39,305 nucleotides of DNA from Saccoglossus kowalevskii. Taxonomy: Eukaryota > Hemichordata > Enteropneusta > Harrimaniidae. Each line of letters opens with the position of its first letter. Position 1 is the first letter of the stretch. The stretch spans positions 1-39,305 of the forward strand of contig NW_003134854.1 of assembly GCF_000003605.2 (NCBI RefSeq). The letters run 5' to 3'. The notes under the pieces are model-generated. The model saw nothing but the letters and a program-made list of their open reading frames with translations, did not search any database and was not told the origin of the DNA. The translations under genes and the position numbers were made by a program. This document shows positions 19,227-29,777 of the stretch, piece by piece.

Positions 19227-22200
19227 TGTTTTGAGGAAACGTTAGGGATGTGATTCCGATTATGATCGTTACACTTTGCGGATCTATCAGACGAGGGCGC
19301 TATCATACAAAATATGTTGATAGCGTCCGGAAGTTTCGATCACTTTACTGAATGAATGAATGTGAAGATCTGTGTTCTGAAATTAGGCAACCTTGGTATT
19401 TACAATGAAATCGTCTCTGTCAAGAGTAGTTTCGGTTTAATTCTTATTTATTGTAAGTAATCAGCTCAATAAACTTGCATGTTTGCAATGAAAATGACTG
19501 TCTCTGTGTTTTGAGTTTCAGATCAATGTTTTAGTTAAGTTTGAAGCTGTAACTGAATATTATGAAAACCCGTTTCAGGAATGACGCAACAGATGTTTTG
19601 AATACATTAACGATGCATTATGGGATATAATATTGTTTGACACTTTATCAATGAATACGTTTGAATATGATTTGAATTGAATTGAAACTAACACGCATGC
19701 GCAATATTTCTGGTATGTAGAGCAATGACAACTTCACATGTGTATGACTAAACACTGTGTCACAGAAGCAACATTTTAGTTGGCGGGTGACATCTGCTGA
19801 AACTTGAACCATCCTATTTCGTGACTGACAGGGTATTTAATTCTAATGTGTTTCCATTCGAGGCTGTTCAATACTAGCCGTTATGGATAATATTTGACTA
19901 AATTTATCAAAACACCGGTACAAGTTGGCTTTACATTGACAATTTTCATGGTTTTCAAATACGAGAGCAATAAATTACAATAAAATATTTAGCATTTTTT
20001 GTTTTGGATAAATAAAACAATCATTGCCACCATTGCCAACAAAATGTTATAGTAGAACTCTCGCCCAAATAGTGATCGGATCATTCATTGTACAAGTACT
20101 CCAGTTTTCAAGCATTTCAATAATGTTTGAATAATAACAGTATTTCATTCCATGAATATTGTCTCATTCTCCCGAAGATTGAGATCTTCACCACTATCAG
20201 TCACGAGTGGCTGTTACAACATGCATTCATACTCCCTAAGGCTATATTTGTTTTGCTATGACAACTCTTTTGAATATTGGCTTCTGCCAGATTATATTGG
20301 GGGATCATTTTAGCTGGAGCTGTCAGAAACAGACATGCGCACGTGTGACAGAAGGGTCAGCCCGGATATTCATCTTCCTGCCAATGCGTATGGTTGCTCT
20401 TACTGGGGATTCCGCTGTCCATCTGTGCCTTGCGGCGCCTAGCGACGATAACAGTCTGAACTGATTCAGTGTATCTATGCGAACAGTAACGCAACGTTGT
20501 AAAAATGATCGTGAAATCTGTGACAATAATCATGCAAAAATATATTCCAGCCTATCAAAAATGTGAGATCTGAGGTTTTAGAAGGACTCAGTAAGCGATC
20601 AGAATCATGACACTGCCTGAACGCAGTCACGGTCTACTGTTGGCCGTAAATTGAGTGGATGTTTGTTTTATAACACTCTTAGTGGTCTCAATCTTTTGAG
20701 ATCACGTGATTTGCGCGTGCGGTTTTTAAACTGACCAACGAATGTAGAACTGTAGAACATTTTATGTAGAACATTTTATAAGAACATTTTATAAGAATAA
20801 TTCTTATAAAACCGGACGTCGATACTATGCCTTTATTTTCGGACGGGTTTAGGTGCTGTGGTAGTGAAACGCAATGCTCAATAATTTCAGGTTGTATGGA
20901 TCTAATAGTTTTAGTTTTAAATTTAATTTGTTGGACCCACATCAGAAAAATTACATTAAGGACTTCTGATACGATTTTACTTGATAACCGAGCAGTCCAA
21001 GCTGATACCCGCCAAATGAACTGCTGAATGACGAGGTAAGCCAGCTGTCGAGAAAGAAGAAGAATACCGACGATGTCGCATTACAACTCGTCGGTATCGT
21101 ATTGCCTCCCGTGGCAGATGAACGACGACACAAATATGAAATATTATTAAAGTAATATTAAAGTTGCTAATAAATAATTCTGGTGATTTTTAAATTATTT
21201 TTCAGTAGCTGCGAAGCAGAATTTACAGTTTCTTTAACTTCCTACTTTCATTTGGAGTATCGGAATATAATCATTGCGGTATTTCTTGTAAATGTTTTTT
21301 CTTGAACCAATTTCTTCTTCACGTGTGTAGGAAATGCTACAGCTAGGGAAATAATTCTCTAGGTGATACAAATATACTGACAAAAATTTAGGAAGGCACT
21401 TAATGATGTTAATTAAAATAATCGGCTCGCACACAAGTCCAGAAATGATCCACTGTCAATATTTCTAGATAGAGGATATTCACAAATACAACATGCAGTC
21501 CAACCGTCATACCGTTTACTAAATCCTGCGTTAGTTTTTGTCAAAAAGTTCTTTTTATTGTGTGTGTCGTGCGTTTCTCCAAGTCATCGTCGGTGTGGAA
21601 GAAATAATGACGTCATTGTTCGTAACAATAACAATGACGTCATGTTAAAATAACGAAAATTTTATGATTTTTCTGACTACAATCTGAAAATTTAAATACC
21701 AACCAATTGGAGACATCTTGTAATTCTAGAAAGAAGCGAAGTGGTCTCTTGCAATTGTTTAATCAGACAATTTTTAAAGATCCTGATTTGTTTTGTTTTG
21801 TTTTTATCAAATTATGAATAATGTTTCCCGAAATATAGACCTAGTTTAAGTACACGATAAATATAATGGAGGACGTCACGGTTTTTCACGTAATTGTTGA
21901 AATAACGGAAAAATAATATCATGAGATGACATTTCTATAGAGTGAGTGGCACACGATTTAAAATGACTCGCAATTTCATTCAGGTTAGTGAGTCTAGTTG
22001 TGAACATAGCACAGCTCGTCTTAATTATGGGTCAACAAACCTGTTTTGCTAAAACGATATAGATATGGTTCTTCTGACTGTACCGCTTCCATTAAATCGC
22101 GCCCTCCGGCGACGAAAAATGTCGAAGGCAATGTTTTTCACATGAATCGTGGTGTTCACATGACTCACATGAATTTAGCGAATCTCTTGAGGTGACGGAC

Positions 22201-22262
22201 GACCATAAACCAAAATAATACCGATGGTGTGAACGATAGTTACAGCTATTGTTTCTTATCAG
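19227..22262. other. Intergenic or intronic stretch, no firm gene
   Basis: A GC-richer island at about 20340-20460 is open in two frames, one of which reads CVWLLLLGIPLSICALRRL like a membrane segment, but it has no paired splice sites. A short tandem repeat of TGTAGAACATTTTATA type lies at 20741-20812. Two perfect CREs form an inverted repeat at 21606-21644. A 90-codon minus frame at 22092-22364 has a GTG start and a cysteine-rich end, and overlaps a better + strand exon candidate. Confidence 0.4.
21606..21644. promoter_or_regulatory. Inverted pair of CRE palindromes
   Basis: AATGACGTCATTGTT and AACAATGACGTCATG are inverted copies separated by nine bases, each holding a perfect TGACGTCA (21608-21615 and 21635-21642). 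It could be a paired CREB/ATF/bZIP site or the remnant of a palindromic element. Confidence 0.4.
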
Positions 22263-22342
22263 TAGGACAGGCACCGACAGACACAAGACAAGGAACCCTT
22301 TTGTATTCTCTTCATAATCTTTGTTTATATTTTGGCCTGAAG
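22263..22342 (+). CDS. Putative internal exon, unassigned
   Basis: 80 bases between a good acceptor (CTATTGTTTCTTATCAG) and a strong donor (CTGAAG|GTAAGA). One frame is open (GQAPTDTRQGTLLYSLHNLC...), entering in phase 1 and leaving in phase 0. The exit phase fits the next candidate exon at 23463. I do not recognise the product; the evidence is splice sites and frame only. Confidence 0.25.
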
Positions 22343-23462
22343 GTAAGAATCGTTTCCGACCCACAATTGTGTTCGTAAGTTGACAATCAATGTATCACGG
22401 CTGGGAAATATATTTCATAATAATGAATTCGATTTGTTTTTGTTGAACGTGATACAAAAATTAAAGATTTATTTCATGCATGATATTGCAATGAAAATTG
22501 CATTCACCACTGTCACACGCCGTTATTTTGCTACCAAATGACACGTTTGTTTGGTCCACGCTGAATAACTAACTGGCTGACGTCATAATTGCCAGGGCCA
22601 TCTCAGTGTACGTTTGTGTGCTCATGGTGTCACGTTTTAATATTGTTTTCCCTCGAGAAAGTTTAAAGTTATGTTACAGTACATTTGATATTGATTACGC
22701 GCCAGGTGGTTTCGTATACACACTTTTTCAATTGATTATAATTGTGATTTGTGTATGATGAAATTACAAAATATTAATAAACCCGCTGGTTGCCATGATA
22801 AACTATAAATTTTTTGTCGTACCTCAAATTGAATTGTGCGTGGCTACACAGGGGCAGTTTGGGATATTTCGCTAACAGAAACTGTGCAGTCAACGCAAGA
22901 ATAGTGAGCAATGGTGAACTAGGAGAGTTCTTAAATAATATGATGTGTATTGTACCCAGAATTACATTTTTGTAGTAGAATAAATGATGAAAGTTTGCTT
23001 GTTACGGATCAATAGCTTGATGCTACTGACCGGACAAGGTTACTCCACTTTTCTAGAACAATTACAGTTTCTTACGCATACGGATCGTGGTTTTTATGTT
23101 CATATAATTCATCAGTATGCATGATATTACAGTTTCCAAAACTACAATTAGAATTTGCACGAAGGCTTTATATATATTCAATCATCTTCCTCTACGTCAG
23201 CACATCCGGGTAACTATTGTATTGTAATTTTGAGTAATCTCATTTGCAGTAATAGTGTAATATGGTAGTACCTATCACTTCAGGGCGCTAACTATACAAA
23301 CTGGGACACGTAATCGGATTATTTTATGAGACATGTTGCTTTAATGTGAAACGCAAATTATTGAACAGTATTTATGCATGTAGAAATATTGAATTGTTCG
23401 AGTTACGTGACTGAAATGACAATTTAACGCCATGGAACGGTGATTATTTTGTTTTGTTTCAG

Positions 23463-23561
23463 TTCGCCATTTCTACAGTTTCGAGCATTCTTATTAGCAC
23501 GGTGTCATCCTATGATGAAGGTATTCATGATGTGACCGCATGGATATCCATCTTGACGTAT
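23463..23561 (+). CDS. Putative 33-codon exon, unassigned
   Basis: Strong acceptor (TTTTGTTTTGTTTCAG) and strong donor (TAT|GTAAGT) bound 99 bases. Only the phase 0-0 frame is open: a hydrophobic, serine-rich start, then YDEGIHDVTAWISILTY. The end of this peptide resembles the start of TM1 in adhesion GPCRs, where a stretch like ALSIITYIGC is usual. However, the preceding GPS cysteine motif is absent, and the candidate TM7 exon lies 2.7 kb downstream beyond an Ig domain. Splice signals make an exon likely; identity is open. Confidence 0.4.
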
Positions 23562-23796
23562 GTAAGTCACAGTACTGCATTATAGCATTACTTTGCATAG
23601 TATACAATGTGTTACTTGTGTTTTTTATTAAATATATACAATGCAAAATAATTCATAATTATGATTTACAGTTCTTTCTTCGGCGATGACGTCATCATAG
23701 TCACAGTACCCAGATAAGTTGTGCAATCAATTAAGCTAGATTTTAAAGTAAAAGTAACATTTCTACATCTATTATCACGAATCTGTTTTTGCGGAG

Positions 23797-24142
23797 AGTA
23801 AAGTAACTGCGAGTCAAAACATTCAAGTTATTTTGCCAGTTGTTATAAGCAGCTACAGCTCGTCGGACTTCCAATGGGGAGAGACCTTTTATATCCACTG
23901 CGCAGTTGACAGCGAGCAAGACGCCCAAGTATTTATTTACAGAGACGGTGAACGCTTATTCTCTACTCACAGTTGAAGGCAATACTCTGACAGTGGAGCC
24001 GCTCCTGCCAAGCGATACCGGGAACTATAGTTGCATGGCAACGAATGGTTACCATGGTAACAGCAAATCGTTTTACGTCTCTTTACCAGCTGACCAAAAT
24101 GACGTGAAGCAGATGGCGAAACTCGATTTAAAAAACAATTGA
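23797..24142 (+). CDS. Immunoglobulin-like domain, apparent one-base frameshift
   Basis: Encodes one Ig (I-set or V-like) domain of a cell-surface or secreted protein. The first half is read in one frame: PVVISSYSSSDFQWGETFY, then IHC with the B-strand Cys at 23899-23901, then VFIYRDGERLFSTHS to a TGA at 23974. The second half is one frame over: EGNTLTVEPLLPSDTGNYSC, with the F-strand Cys at 24032-24034 in the D-x-G-x-Y-x-C motif, then MATNGYHGNSKSFYVSLP, ending at TAA 24140. Together they make a complete domain with one extra base at about 23960-23971. An acceptor-like TTTTTGCGGAG precedes 23797 in phase 0, matching the exit phase of the exon at 23463. The shift may be a sequencing error or a sign of a pseudogene. 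TATTCTCTACTCACAG at the shift point looks like an acceptor, but splicing there would discard half the domain. Confidence 0.72.
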
Positions 24143-24607
24143 CGGATATGTGGGTGTATATTTTGTTTCGGAAATATATGGATTTGGAATGCACTGTTGA
24201 AGTTGTATTTTGTAATGTGTGTTTGTTGTTGGGCACTTAACAGTTGAGATTAACAGTGCAGGTTGTATAAATACCCGAGGTTCTGACGTAATGAACTGAT
24301 GTCAAATGATTTTGGGTATCGTTCAATGATCGTTGATCATTTGATGCTTAACATCATCATGATCGTCTTGTGTTTTCGAACGGAAGCCACAACATCGGTA
24401 CTTCGTTATCCAAATACCATGCAACGGCCCGAGCTAATGTTTTGAAAATTGGGACTTGATCTACATAATTTAGGAATATTACGTCACAGTCAAGTATCAT
24501 GACTAATACAAACTGTATATCATTCACTTCGTTTGGTTACTAGTATATTCATGGCTGTTGGTCGAGCGCCCTCTATTTTGAACAGAATTGCGTTACTTGT
24601 CGCCTAG

Positions 24608-24727
24608 GAGAACGAAGTTGTCAATTATTGCGAGGCAGAAATTATTAAAGATTTCATTAGCAAGTTGGACGATGTTGGATACGAGTTTAATTTAACTGAA
24701 GAATCGAACGAAGAACTTTTGTGGTAG
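24608..24727 (+). CDS. Putative 3' exon, unassigned
   Basis: Following an acceptor (GTTACTTGTCGCCTAG, ending 24607), 39 codons are open to TAG 24725: a charged, protein-like peptide (ENEVVNYCEAEIIKDFISKL, then DDVGYEFNLTEESNEELLW). The frame is closed immediately upstream by the TAG of the acceptor. It could be the last exon of the gene carrying the Ig domain, or chance. I do not recognise it. Confidence 0.3.
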   Translation, partial: ENEVVNYCEAEIIKDFISKLDDVGYEFNLTEESNEELLW

Positions 24728-26275
24728 TACAATTCTGGGTGATTCCTGGCCCTTCAGACCTTGGTCACCTTACACTTACTTACACTTGCTGGTCTTATTT
24801 CTAGGACTTTTTACTTGTGATGTCATCTGCTCTCACTCATCTCTACGAAGATTTGAGCCAAGAGTCAGAAAAACAAAATTATTTTCGAATTATTTATTTA
24901 TAAAATTTACAAACACTCTTCGTTTGCAAATGTCCACTACTCAGTTACTAGTACTCAGAACGTTCATTACTTTATTCAACGTCAACACACTTTATGTTTT
25001 TACTTCATGGATGGATTTCATTGGATTTTCCTGGAACTTTGTCTTGTTCCATTATGCTAATTAACATAACAATTTGCAGAATGGTACTTCACATTGCTAT
25101 GCAATCAACCTCCATCAAGTCATTATCAGCACCTGCAAGGTGTTATGTAAATGCACTCGTAGTTGGGAGTACCCCGGATGTGAAGTGACCCGGATGTTTA
25201 AATGTACATATATTCGCCGGCGAAAACTTATAGAGACAAAACACCAGTCTTATGCTATTATCTAAGACAACATCACTAAGAGCTGAACATTTCATTGGAA
25301 TAGAAGCTTTGTATCTGCGACGGAACGATATAACGTCACAAGCCCCTGTGGTGGTAATTGAATAGCGCCACCACGTGTTAAAATTGGCTAATGTATAGTT
25401 TTTGTTTTTTTGTACGTTTTTATCTCAGGGCTGCTGTGAAATATCAAATTATTTTGATGCCAGTTAGGGGCATAACGAGGATTTTTGGACTATTCGCTGT
25501 CAACCATTCCACTATCACGTTCATGTACTTGTTCACCGTATATTTAACTCAGTGCAGGTGAACACATGATGGTGCCAGCCTGCAAATTTGAAGATTCATG
25601 GCAGTATTACATCACTGTGTGCAATACGACGTGTTCTTAAGGTAGAAGCCTACTCATACTAGTAAATTAAATGGATTCATAAATGGACTTAAAACGTTGG
25701 CGGCCACCAGCTTAATTTTCGAGAAAATGAGGGTTGCATTTTAGTGGATATTTGTCATTTTGTCAATATTATAACGATTTTACCACAGGTTCTCATGACA
25801 GAGATGTCATATCTCAAATTGTAGCCTAGGCTGAATAAAATCACTTATTGTTCTAAATTATTTAAAAAATCTGGGTTTTAAAAATTGTCAAAAAATGCCA
25901 TTTTCTCAAAATACGTAACTGTAACACACAGAAAATGCTATTTCATGATGCCATGGGACAGTACTTCTTGATTTTACATAATAAACCAGTGAACATTGTC
26001 ATGTGATTTATGACCAACTTTCTCAAAAATTATGAGAAGGCTTCACCTAAAGTTGGGGAATTTACAGAGCCGCCCGCCCCCTTCCCGCACCCGTCTTGTA
26101 ACGTTGACGTCAAGGTCCATAAGAATTCCAGGTCCAAAATACGTTATAAATATCTCTAATTCTGAAAGTGATGATTTATAACACACAATAATGGAAAGAG
26201 CGTCATTTGTTTCACAATTGTCAAAACTGTTAATGATAGAAAATTCTAAACAAGTCAGTCTCTTTTATGTTTCAG
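24728..26275. other. No convincing exon seen
   Basis: I searched this stretch for adhesion-GPCR TM1-TM6 exons and found none. A 60-base open segment at 25080-25139 (NGTSHCYAINLHQ...) lies between AATTTGCAG and CAAG|GTGTTA but is weak. The 92-codon frame at 24786-25064 has no domain. A perfect CRE lies at 26105-26112. Confidence 0.4.
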
Positions 26276-26317
26276 GGCTTTTTCATCTTTATCTTTCATT
26301 GCGCCCTCAACTCCGAA
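26276..26317 (+). CDS. Adhesion GPCR TM7 exon (fragment)
   Basis: Directly after a strong acceptor (TCTCTTTTATGTTTCAG), 42 bases encode GFFIFIFHCALNSE. This is the closing part of transmembrane helix 7 in adhesion (B2) receptors such as ADGRD1 and ADGRL, typically QGxFIFxFHCxLNSEVR. A small exon starting at this Gly after a preceding Gln is usual in the family. A GTAATG donor would end the exon at 26317 in phase 0; without splicing the frame stops at 26357. No TM1-TM6 exons could be identified upstream, so the receptor is either highly diverged, spread over unrecognised exons, or a remnant. The call rests on a 14-residue match with the right splice context. Confidence 0.6.
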
Positions 26318-26402
26318 GTAATGCAGTTTAGTAGCTCTCGTTTAACGAGCGCCCGCTAACGTTATAGCGCTCCGTATTCTTAGTTGCACCTCATTGACCG
26401 AG

Positions 26403-26981
26403 GTCTTGTCGATGGTCATGTTTTCTGGTCGGCCTGCTCTGTTTTACGAAACCGCTATACTCGACGATTTGTTTGAATACATTGTTATTCCGTCCGTAGG
26501 TGAAGGCATCGGTAACGAGATGAAAACAGCAGCGTGGCCCGAGTCACGTTACTATGATAAGAGTCATCCAAGTGAGTACTAGTAACACTCATAAAGTGTT
26601 ACGTAGCTTATATAATATACGATAATATATGAGCAGGACTCAAACGCTTACTGAAGTAAAAAATGACGGGTATTAATGTCGGCCATGTACATGCAGTTCA
26701 AGTACCAGCCCCGACAGGCAAGAATGGGATATACTGAAGGAGGTTGTGTGCATCTCAAGTTGCGGCGAACTTGAACAGTCTTCTTTGTATATAAATCAGT
26801 GCCGGGAGAGTATGTGCTCATAATTTAATGAAAAGTAAAAGAAATAACCTCGGGTAAACTCTCGTTAACTACGTTTACTTAGCTGCTTTTCCGCATTACA
26901 TTAATTCCTATTTTAGATGCCGATCACTGGTACACCCAACTCACGTACATTGACACCGCCATTAGAGATCACCACAAGTAA
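26403..26981 (+). CDS. 3'-terminal exons, possible cytoplasmic tail of the adhesion GPCR
   Basis: Two exons joined by a good intron: 26403-26571 ends CATCCAA|GTGAGT in phase 1. The other, 26917-26981, follows ATTAATTCCTATTTTAG and starts with the two bases that complete Asn. The joined peptide ends AAWPESRYYDKSHPN, then ADHWYTQLTYIDTAIRDHHK and TAA at 26979. The upstream limit is uncertain. GACCGAG|GTC at 26403 is in phase 0 and so compatible with the TM7 exon (85-bp intron), giving Val after NSE as in known receptors; CCGTCCGTAG|GTG at 26500 has the better acceptor but fits only a weaker donor. The frame itself is open from 26346. AATAAA at 27131 supports this as a gene end. The tail sequence is not recognised. 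Confidence 0.5.
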
Positions 26982-27130
26982 CTTAGAGAATCCCCGGGTA
27001 CTAGCGTCAATTCAAAGTCACCAGAGTCAAGCACGTCGAGGATGGTGCAAGTTCAATCCCAGATGAATAGTCCGATTGAGAATATCATAGATATTGAAGA
27101 TAACAATTTGGTTACGTTTTTTTTACAACA

Positions 27131-27136
27131 AATAAA
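27131..27136 (+). terminator. Poly(A) signal
   Basis: AATAAA 150 bases after the predicted stop at 26981, followed by a T- and GT-containing stretch (ATATTATTGTATTGC). It is consistent with the 3' end of the gene above. Confidence 0.4.
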
Positions 27137-29518
27137 CCAGCCATCAACACATTGCGCTGATACCGTTTATATATATTATTGTATTGCTTTGTGACTTCGG
27201 GCAAAACTTACATTCAGTTAAAAACAACGACGAATCGTCAGACAGTACCCCGAACTTGATTTTGTCAACATATCATTTACTCGATGGACCTACAATGATT
27301 AATTCTGTACGAGTACAAATTTCATCAATTTAGTCGCTTATTTTGACCGATACATATATCTTTAATTACATAGTTTAATGGTCCTTCGATGACGGCTTTC
27401 AGCATCACGAGGTAAAGCGTTGTGTGGCTCATTGACCTACAGGGAATACATGTGAGCTGGGTCCTGAATGCCTCGTCACGTCACGTCGTTGAATAAATGA
27501 TGACAGGCTTAAAAGGAATCTATAAGTGTTTAAATTAATTAAAACTGAAAACAGTGTTCAGTTTTTTTTTTGTTACATACGTATTTATTATTGTATACAC
27601 ACAGTATTATCTTCACGATGTTCATTGTATGCCAGTAATATTAGTGTTTGATGCAACCTGTTGAAGAACGTTTTGCACTGATCTTGTATCGTACAGTTCG
27701 TGAACTATGGGTCCAGGGCCGTTCACTCGTAGAACTTATGGATGTTTCCATTTCCATTCAATATCATCTTGAATTTTCAAGGTGATTTTTTCCGGCGAAG
27801 CAGATAAAGGAATGTCCGAACGGAACAACACCGTACAGGCGGAAGATGTTCAATATAAAATGCGTAGAATTTTAATTTTGGTCGAAATCCTTTAAACAAC
27901 TATTTGTGTTTATCTCTTACTTTATTATCGACAATCCTTGTTTAGAACGTATATAACGCTGAGAGGTGTCGACATGCAATGAAGAAACAGGCCTCATCTA
28001 TGGCCATTGCTTCAAGGGCGCCACCAGTGATGGTGATCAGTAAACTGAATTAAACGCTTAGAGAATTAGCCTAAATAAGCATCACAATCACGTCTTAGTG
28101 GCTTGTTGTTTAATTACACTGTCGCCATGGAAGTGTGTTGGTGAATTGAATTGAACAACTATAATTCGACTGAATATACGACGTCATTGCCACAGTATAC
28201 GCTCGGTAGAAGCTCCAGTAAATATATATGCACCGGACTCATAAACGACCACATACATGAAGTCGCATATATAAATCGCACATTTCTCATCTCTAGATAT
28301 GCTAGATTCAGTTGTGATTTCTTCCAAATGAATGCGCGGTCGGTCGGCCGATCATACCTGTAAGTACAGGTTTGTGTGGCCGTTGGACTGAATCATCCCG
28401 GGCTGCAGCAAGACTACTAGGTCACAATATCAGAATACAAATCAATTTGAGTCGATGGTGAATTAGACTGAGAAATGATAATGTTTGATCGGTCATAATG
28501 TAATCACGTGATGGGTCACGTGCTCAGGGCACGCATTACGCTAAGTGTAAACTGGACAGAGAGATAAACACCCATTCGCTTGGACTTGAACAGTTATCAT
28601 GTTTTTTTGTTTTTATTTTCTGAAAATAATTTACTTGAGGGTCAATTTGAGCCGAGTCTGCACGACAAAGTAATGATTATACGAGATTTTATTGATTTGG
28701 TAATTGAGTGCATACACGTAGCTGCGCTGAAAATGGTCAATCTTTTTCTGTCTGTCGCCCCAGGTGGCGTTTTAGAGGGGGCTCCCGTAGGCGGCTTGTG
28801 TGAGCATTTGGGACATGATTACACGGTGTCCAGCAATACCAATAGACGCACATTTCCCTCTCCCACTATGGTCCATAACAGTTCCTTGATATTTTCACAG
28901 AAATTATAAAATCACGGTCCATAGTATGACTAACCTACTTGATTTTTCACATCATAGCTGTTGACTGACTTGACTGATATTTCACTGGCCGAACACCATT
29001 TTTTTTTAATTCCGATCGCTGCAATGTGTTTCTTACGTCAATTACGTACACGATAACTTGAACAATTTATTACCACATTCACGTCTTTCCTAAAAAAACA
29101 GGAGTTACCTTGTGTATGTTGACCACGATGCCGTAAGTGTTCAATTAAAATGACTCGCCGTTGCAAAATATCTAGTTATTTTTACAATGTCTATTGCAAA
29201 TAAACCGGACACAAACTACTCTTATACAATGCGTATTTGTTAAATATATAGTTGTCGTTTATTCACCGTTAGCTGAAACTTTAGACGGGTCGGTTTTAAT
29301 GTGTTTGAAAACTGAGACGTTGGAAGAATTTGATTTTCAAATACCTACGATAATTATTGTTTTATTCTCTCCCCTCCTCAATTACTTTACATCATACAGT
29401 CATTGTCCGGCTTTGTTTTCCTCCAGCCCAACCTGTTGTTATCTGGCGCACCATGGGTTTCAATTTGTTATCGTGGATGCAATTTTAAACTTACAAAACA
29501 CTGAAAAATGAATAAATG
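27137..29518. other. Intergenic stretch, no supported gene
   Basis: Frames at 28151-28363, 28580-28909 and 29194-29511 lack ATG starts in good context and known domains. TCACGTGA lies at 28504-28511. A GTAAGT at 28360 sits in a perfect palindrome (ACCTGTAAGTACAGGT), which weakens its reading as a donor. Confidence 0.4.
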
Positions 29519-29544
29519 TATATATATATATATATATATATATA
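29519..29544. repeat. (TA)n microsatellite
   Basis: Thirteen uninterrupted TA units. Confidence 0.95.
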
Positions 29545-29606
29545 CACCAACAGTACGCTCAGAAAGTGATTTGGTTAATGATCATGGCAAGTAGTAGTTC
29601 TTTTAC

Positions 29607-29777
29607 CTTCCATGACTGAATCAACTGCGGATGAAACAGTCCCCGAAACACCACTGCGACAATCTAGTGGAATCAAACGAACAAACATATTACTGATTTT
29701 GCTGTTTATTAGATGTGAGAGATCATTGGACACGTGACCATATCCAGCTCCGAGAACCTTCGTGATACATGCCACAT
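29607..29777 (-). CDS. Putative internal exon on the minus strand, unassigned
   Basis: On the minus strand an acceptor (CAGTCTGTATGCTCAG) precedes 171 bases that are open throughout and end at a strong donor (ATGGAAG|GTAAAAG). The exon enters and leaves in phase 1, the arrangement typical of shuffled extracellular modules. The 56 whole codons have protein-like composition (VACITKVLGAGYGHVSNDLS, then NMFVRLIPLDCRSGVSG and VSSAVDSVMEG) and two cysteines. I do not recognise the domain. Neighbouring minus-strand exons were not found, so the gene would be mostly intronic here or lie outside the window. Confidence 0.42.

Noticed and set aside
20340-20460. Possible transmembrane exon (CVWLLLLGIPLSICALRRL)
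   Set aside because: No paired splice sites, and a second frame is equally open; kept only as a note.
27041-27066. GTTCAATCC resembling a tRNA B box
   Set aside because: No A box, acceptor stem or cloverleaf can be formed around it.
28297-28359. 63-base open segment between CTCATCTCTAG and GTAAGT
   Set aside because: The donor is part of a perfect 16-base palindrome, the peptide is featureless and there is no partner exon.
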